From Hathewaya massiliensis (GTDB taxonomy: Bacteria > Bacillota > Clostridia > Clostridiales > Clostridiaceae), in the NCBI RefSeq assembly GCF_902143515.1, contig NZ_CABFVD010000002.1, positions 41,087 through 105,086 of the forward strand: a stretch of DNA of 64,000 nucleotides, given 5' to 3'. Position numbers and translations under genes: made by a program. Each line of letters starts with the position of its first letter. Position 1 is the first letter of the stretch. The notes under the pieces are model-generated. The model was not told the origin of the DNA and did not search any database. It saw only the letters and a program-made list of their open reading frames with translations. Positions 62,137-64,000 of this stretch are shown here, piece by piece.

Positions 62137-62979
62137 ATGAAAAAGAAAACTCTAAGTAAGAGAGAAATATTTAAAATAGTTATACTATGTTGTGCTTTAA
62201 TAATGATAATATTTAGGGTGTTTGTGGAATATGCTGCAAAAAAGAAGGGGTTATATCTTTTGCATGATTATATGTATAGAGTTATAAATTACTCCATTTT
62301 AATCTTGTTAGCTATAAGTGCACCGAGAAATAAGAAAATAAAAATACTAGAATATTCAATACTTGCAGTTCTTCTCGTATTAAACACCATAGGGCTTAAA
62401 AGTGATCCTAATAATCCAGTGTTTTTATCCTATTCTCCTAATAAAGAGAATGTAATTGTTATTAAGGAAACAACAGATCCTATTAAAGGAAGTTATGGAC
62501 TAAAAAAGTCACATTATATTTTTTTTAGAGTAGTAGATAAATACTTTACTGATAATCAATATAGAACCTTTTCAAAGGGAACTTATAAAGTGAATTGGGT
62601 AAATAATCATATTGCAAAGGTTACTTATTTAAAAGGGGAAAGTAATAAAATAGTTCAGCATATTACTAATTTTAAACCTAATGGACAAGCGTATACCAAT
62701 GTCCTTGGTACCCTTCAAGGAAAATGGACTAATAAAAATAACTGGCAAAATAAACTTGAAATTAAAGGTGGAATGATTACCCTTGAAAAGGGAGGAGAAA
62801 CTTACTTTTATGATGCTATGAAAGCTGATGAACAAGGAAACTACGGTTCTGTTATTTATGGCAAGGATGAAAACCCTAGCTTTTCTATAATTAAAAATGA
62901 GGATGGAACTATATTAGTAGGTGATGTTACTTTAGATAAACCACAAGAACATACCTATGTTAGAGATGGGAAGAATTAA
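62137..62979 (+). CDS. Membrane-anchored protein, unknown
   Basis: A 280-residue protein with two or three N-terminal helices (FKIVILCCALIMIIFRVFVEY, INYSILILLAISAP, LEYSILAVLLVLNTIGL) and an extracellular beta-rich domain (KGTYKVNWVNNHIAKVTYLK, LQGKWTNKNNWQNKLEIKGG, GETYFYDA). The last part looks lipocalin-like. No family name is known to me. CAGGGGGTG precedes the ATG. Confidence 0.65.
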   Translation: MKKKTLSKREIFKIVILCCALIMIIFRVFVEYAAKKKGLYLLHDYMYRVINYSILILLAISAPRNKKIKILEYSILAVLLVLNTIGLKSDPNNPVFLSYSPNKENVIVIKETTDPIKGSYGLKKSHYIFFRVVDKYFTDNQYRTFSKGTYKVNWVNNHIAKVTYLKGESNKIVQHITNFKPNGQAYTNVLGTLQGKWTNKNNWQNKLEIKGGMITLEKGGETYFYDAMKADEQGNYGSVIYGKDENPSFSIIKNEDGTILVGDVTLDKPQEHTYVRDGKN

Positions 62980-63114
62980 TATCAGCCTTGTCACACAATT
63001 TTAATGGAGTAAAAGGGCTTTTTATTTTACTGCATTTTAAAGATATAAGAATTAGAGTGGGCATTGCATATATAAAAAGATTAACAAGATGTAAGTGCTA
63101 GGAAGGGGGAAGAC

Positions 63115-64000
63115 ATGAAGAAAAATAAGGAAAGCAAAATAATTACTATATTTTCCTTAATATTAGTAGCTTTTGTTTTAATTGGGGCAATTATTACTAT
63201 GATAAGTGAAGACAAATATAATATTAGTTCAGAAATAAGCGGAAAAGAAAATAATAATATAATATCACCAGAGGAAAAGATGAAGAAAAAAGAAACAGAA
63301 ATGCGTAATAAGGGATGCGAGTATTTTGTTTTTGATAAAAAAGTAAAAGTAACTTATGATAAAGGGAATAGTTGGATAGAAGTACCAGCAGATATAGAGA
63401 CATTAACAGAAAGAGCAGAGGAAGTGAGAGATAAAAACAAGCTACAAGAAGGTAGCTATTATATTAGTCCTGATAAAATAGCTTTTGTTTATGGAGGTAA
63501 TGAAGAAAAGCCTGTAACGGTATTAAGTTCTGATGATAAGGGACAAACATGGAAAAAACAAGCCATAGAGAATTCAACTAGGGGTAGCAGAATGGAGTTT
63601 ATAGGGTTTTCATCTAAGGATAATGGATATATTGTTGTTTCAGGGGATCGAACCATGAGCTTTGAAATGACATATGTTTATTTAACTAAGGATGGCGGCA
63701 AAACCTGGGAAAAAATTGGAGACCCAAGTAAAGCAACCAGTGTTAGGATAACGGGAGCAGCGTTTTCAACGGATAAAATAGGATTCATTTCTTATAAATC
63801 AACAAGCAAATATCCAAGTGTTTATTTCACTAAAGATAGGGGAACAACATGGAACAAGCTGGAAATACCACTACCTAAAGAATATGAAGGAATATTTGTA
63901 ACGCCCCTGTCACCAAAGTTTAATGGGGCCAAAGGTGTTTTAATTGTAGACCAAGGGGAAGATGGAGATTTTGGACAGGGGAAGAAAGCACGATTTATTA
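63115..64000 (+). CDS. Membrane-anchored BNR/Asp-box repeat protein, cut by the window end
   Basis: The frame opens at ATG 63115 after AGGAAGGGGGAAG and runs to the last base (295 codons, no stop). An N-terminal helix (IFSLILVAFVLIGAIITMIS) is followed by an extracellular part with Asp-box motifs: YDKGNSWIEV, SDDKGQTWKKQ, TKDGGKTWEKIG, TKDRGTTWNKL. This is a beta-propeller of the sialidase/YCF48-like type. Catalytic sialidase residues are not evident, so it is more likely a binding or scaffold protein. Confidence 0.8.
   Translation, partial: MKKNKESKIITIFSLILVAFVLIGAIITMISEDKYNISSEISGKENNNIISPEEKMKKKETEMRNKGCEYFVFDKKVKVTYDKGNSWIEVPADIETLTERAEEVRDKNKLQEGSYYISPDKIAFVYGGNEEKPVTVLSSDDKGQTWKKQAIENSTRGSRMEFIGFSSKDNGYIVVSGDRTMSFEMTYVYLTKDGGKTWEKIGDPSKATSVRITGAAFSTDKIGFISYKSTSKYPSVYFTKDRGTTWNKLEIPLPKEYEGIFVTPLSPKFNGAKGVLIVDQGEDGDFGQGKKARFI

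Noticed and set aside
1..64000. tRNA, rRNA or replication origin
   Set aside because: No tRNA-like cloverleaf with a TTCRANYC arm, no rRNA segments and no DnaA-box clusters were noticed on reading; a tRNAscan run would settle it.

Overview
The window is strongly AT-rich chromosomal DNA with strong AGGAGG-type ribosome sites. Its gene set (hybrid cluster protein, large chemoreceptor, AAA/PD-(D/E)XK genes, DUF2812/PadR pair, YobI-like ATPase) fits an anaerobic low-GC Firmicute, most likely Clostridium sensu stricto. The species cannot be fixed from the sequence alone. No rRNA, tRNA or CRISPR array was seen.

Layout. 0-5 kb: end of an unrecognised gene, a small unknown gene, a remnant of an AAA-ATPase gene, an M50-like membrane protease, and a phage-type DnaD-like/DnaC-like replication pair followed by an XRE regulator with a 36-bp palindromic operator. 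5-13 kb: small membrane protein, chemoreceptor, hcp (minus strand), AAA/PD-(D/E)XK protein, LutC-like protein. 13-18 kb: a complete carbohydrate-type ABC uptake operon (ATPase, two permeases, lipoprotein) plus a TudS-related protein. 18-21 kb: OhrR/MarR-type regulator overlapping a glutathione peroxidase, then small membrane and unknown proteins, one (DUF3267) frameshifted in an A7 tract.

21-36 kb is a defence-type block. A YobI-like giant P-loop ATPase is split by a 1.47-kb DDE insertion sequence, and removing one AATT copy restores the frame. Next comes a type I restriction-modification locus (hsdM, hsdS, two inserted small genes, hsdR, YgjP-like metallopeptidase). The inserted pair is a DUF3800 protein and a possible small nuclease-fold protein, both with TTG starts and closely spaced. 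35-41 kb: PadR-DUF2812 pair, two adjacent ABC exporter genes that have each lost Walker A by internal deletion, and a NapH-like ferredoxin membrane protein.

41-62 kb is a long run of mostly one-gene, all-forward accessory units: MntA/HepT toxin-antitoxin, VOC, histidine phosphatase, GrpB, NUDIX, HAD, GNATs, HIT, streptomycin adenylyltransferase-like, peptidase, phospholipase-like, epimerase, methyltransferase, XRE, YeiH. Many share short flanking sequences: extended -10 promoters with TGTTATAAT, a 100-bp leader copied in front of two different GNAT genes, a TTCTTAYATTGT motif after four genes, and copied gene tails. Gene debris is common (Uma2 relic, GNAT relic, others). There is no integrase. 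Two more insertion sequences lie here: an IS200/IS605 element with a dead TnpA, an intact TnpB and a short ribbon-helix-helix gene, and an IS3 element that splits the P-loop of a small kinase-like gene. The window ends in membrane proteins and a truncated BNR/Asp-box repeat protein.

Strongest items for a second look: the cassette-like accessory array with shared flanks, the DUF3800 pair inside the hsd locus, the split YobI gene, the IS605 element with its RHH gene and probable omega RNA, a dispersed 44-nt palindrome family, and a dispersed 28-30-bp repeat containing GGATA direct repeats.
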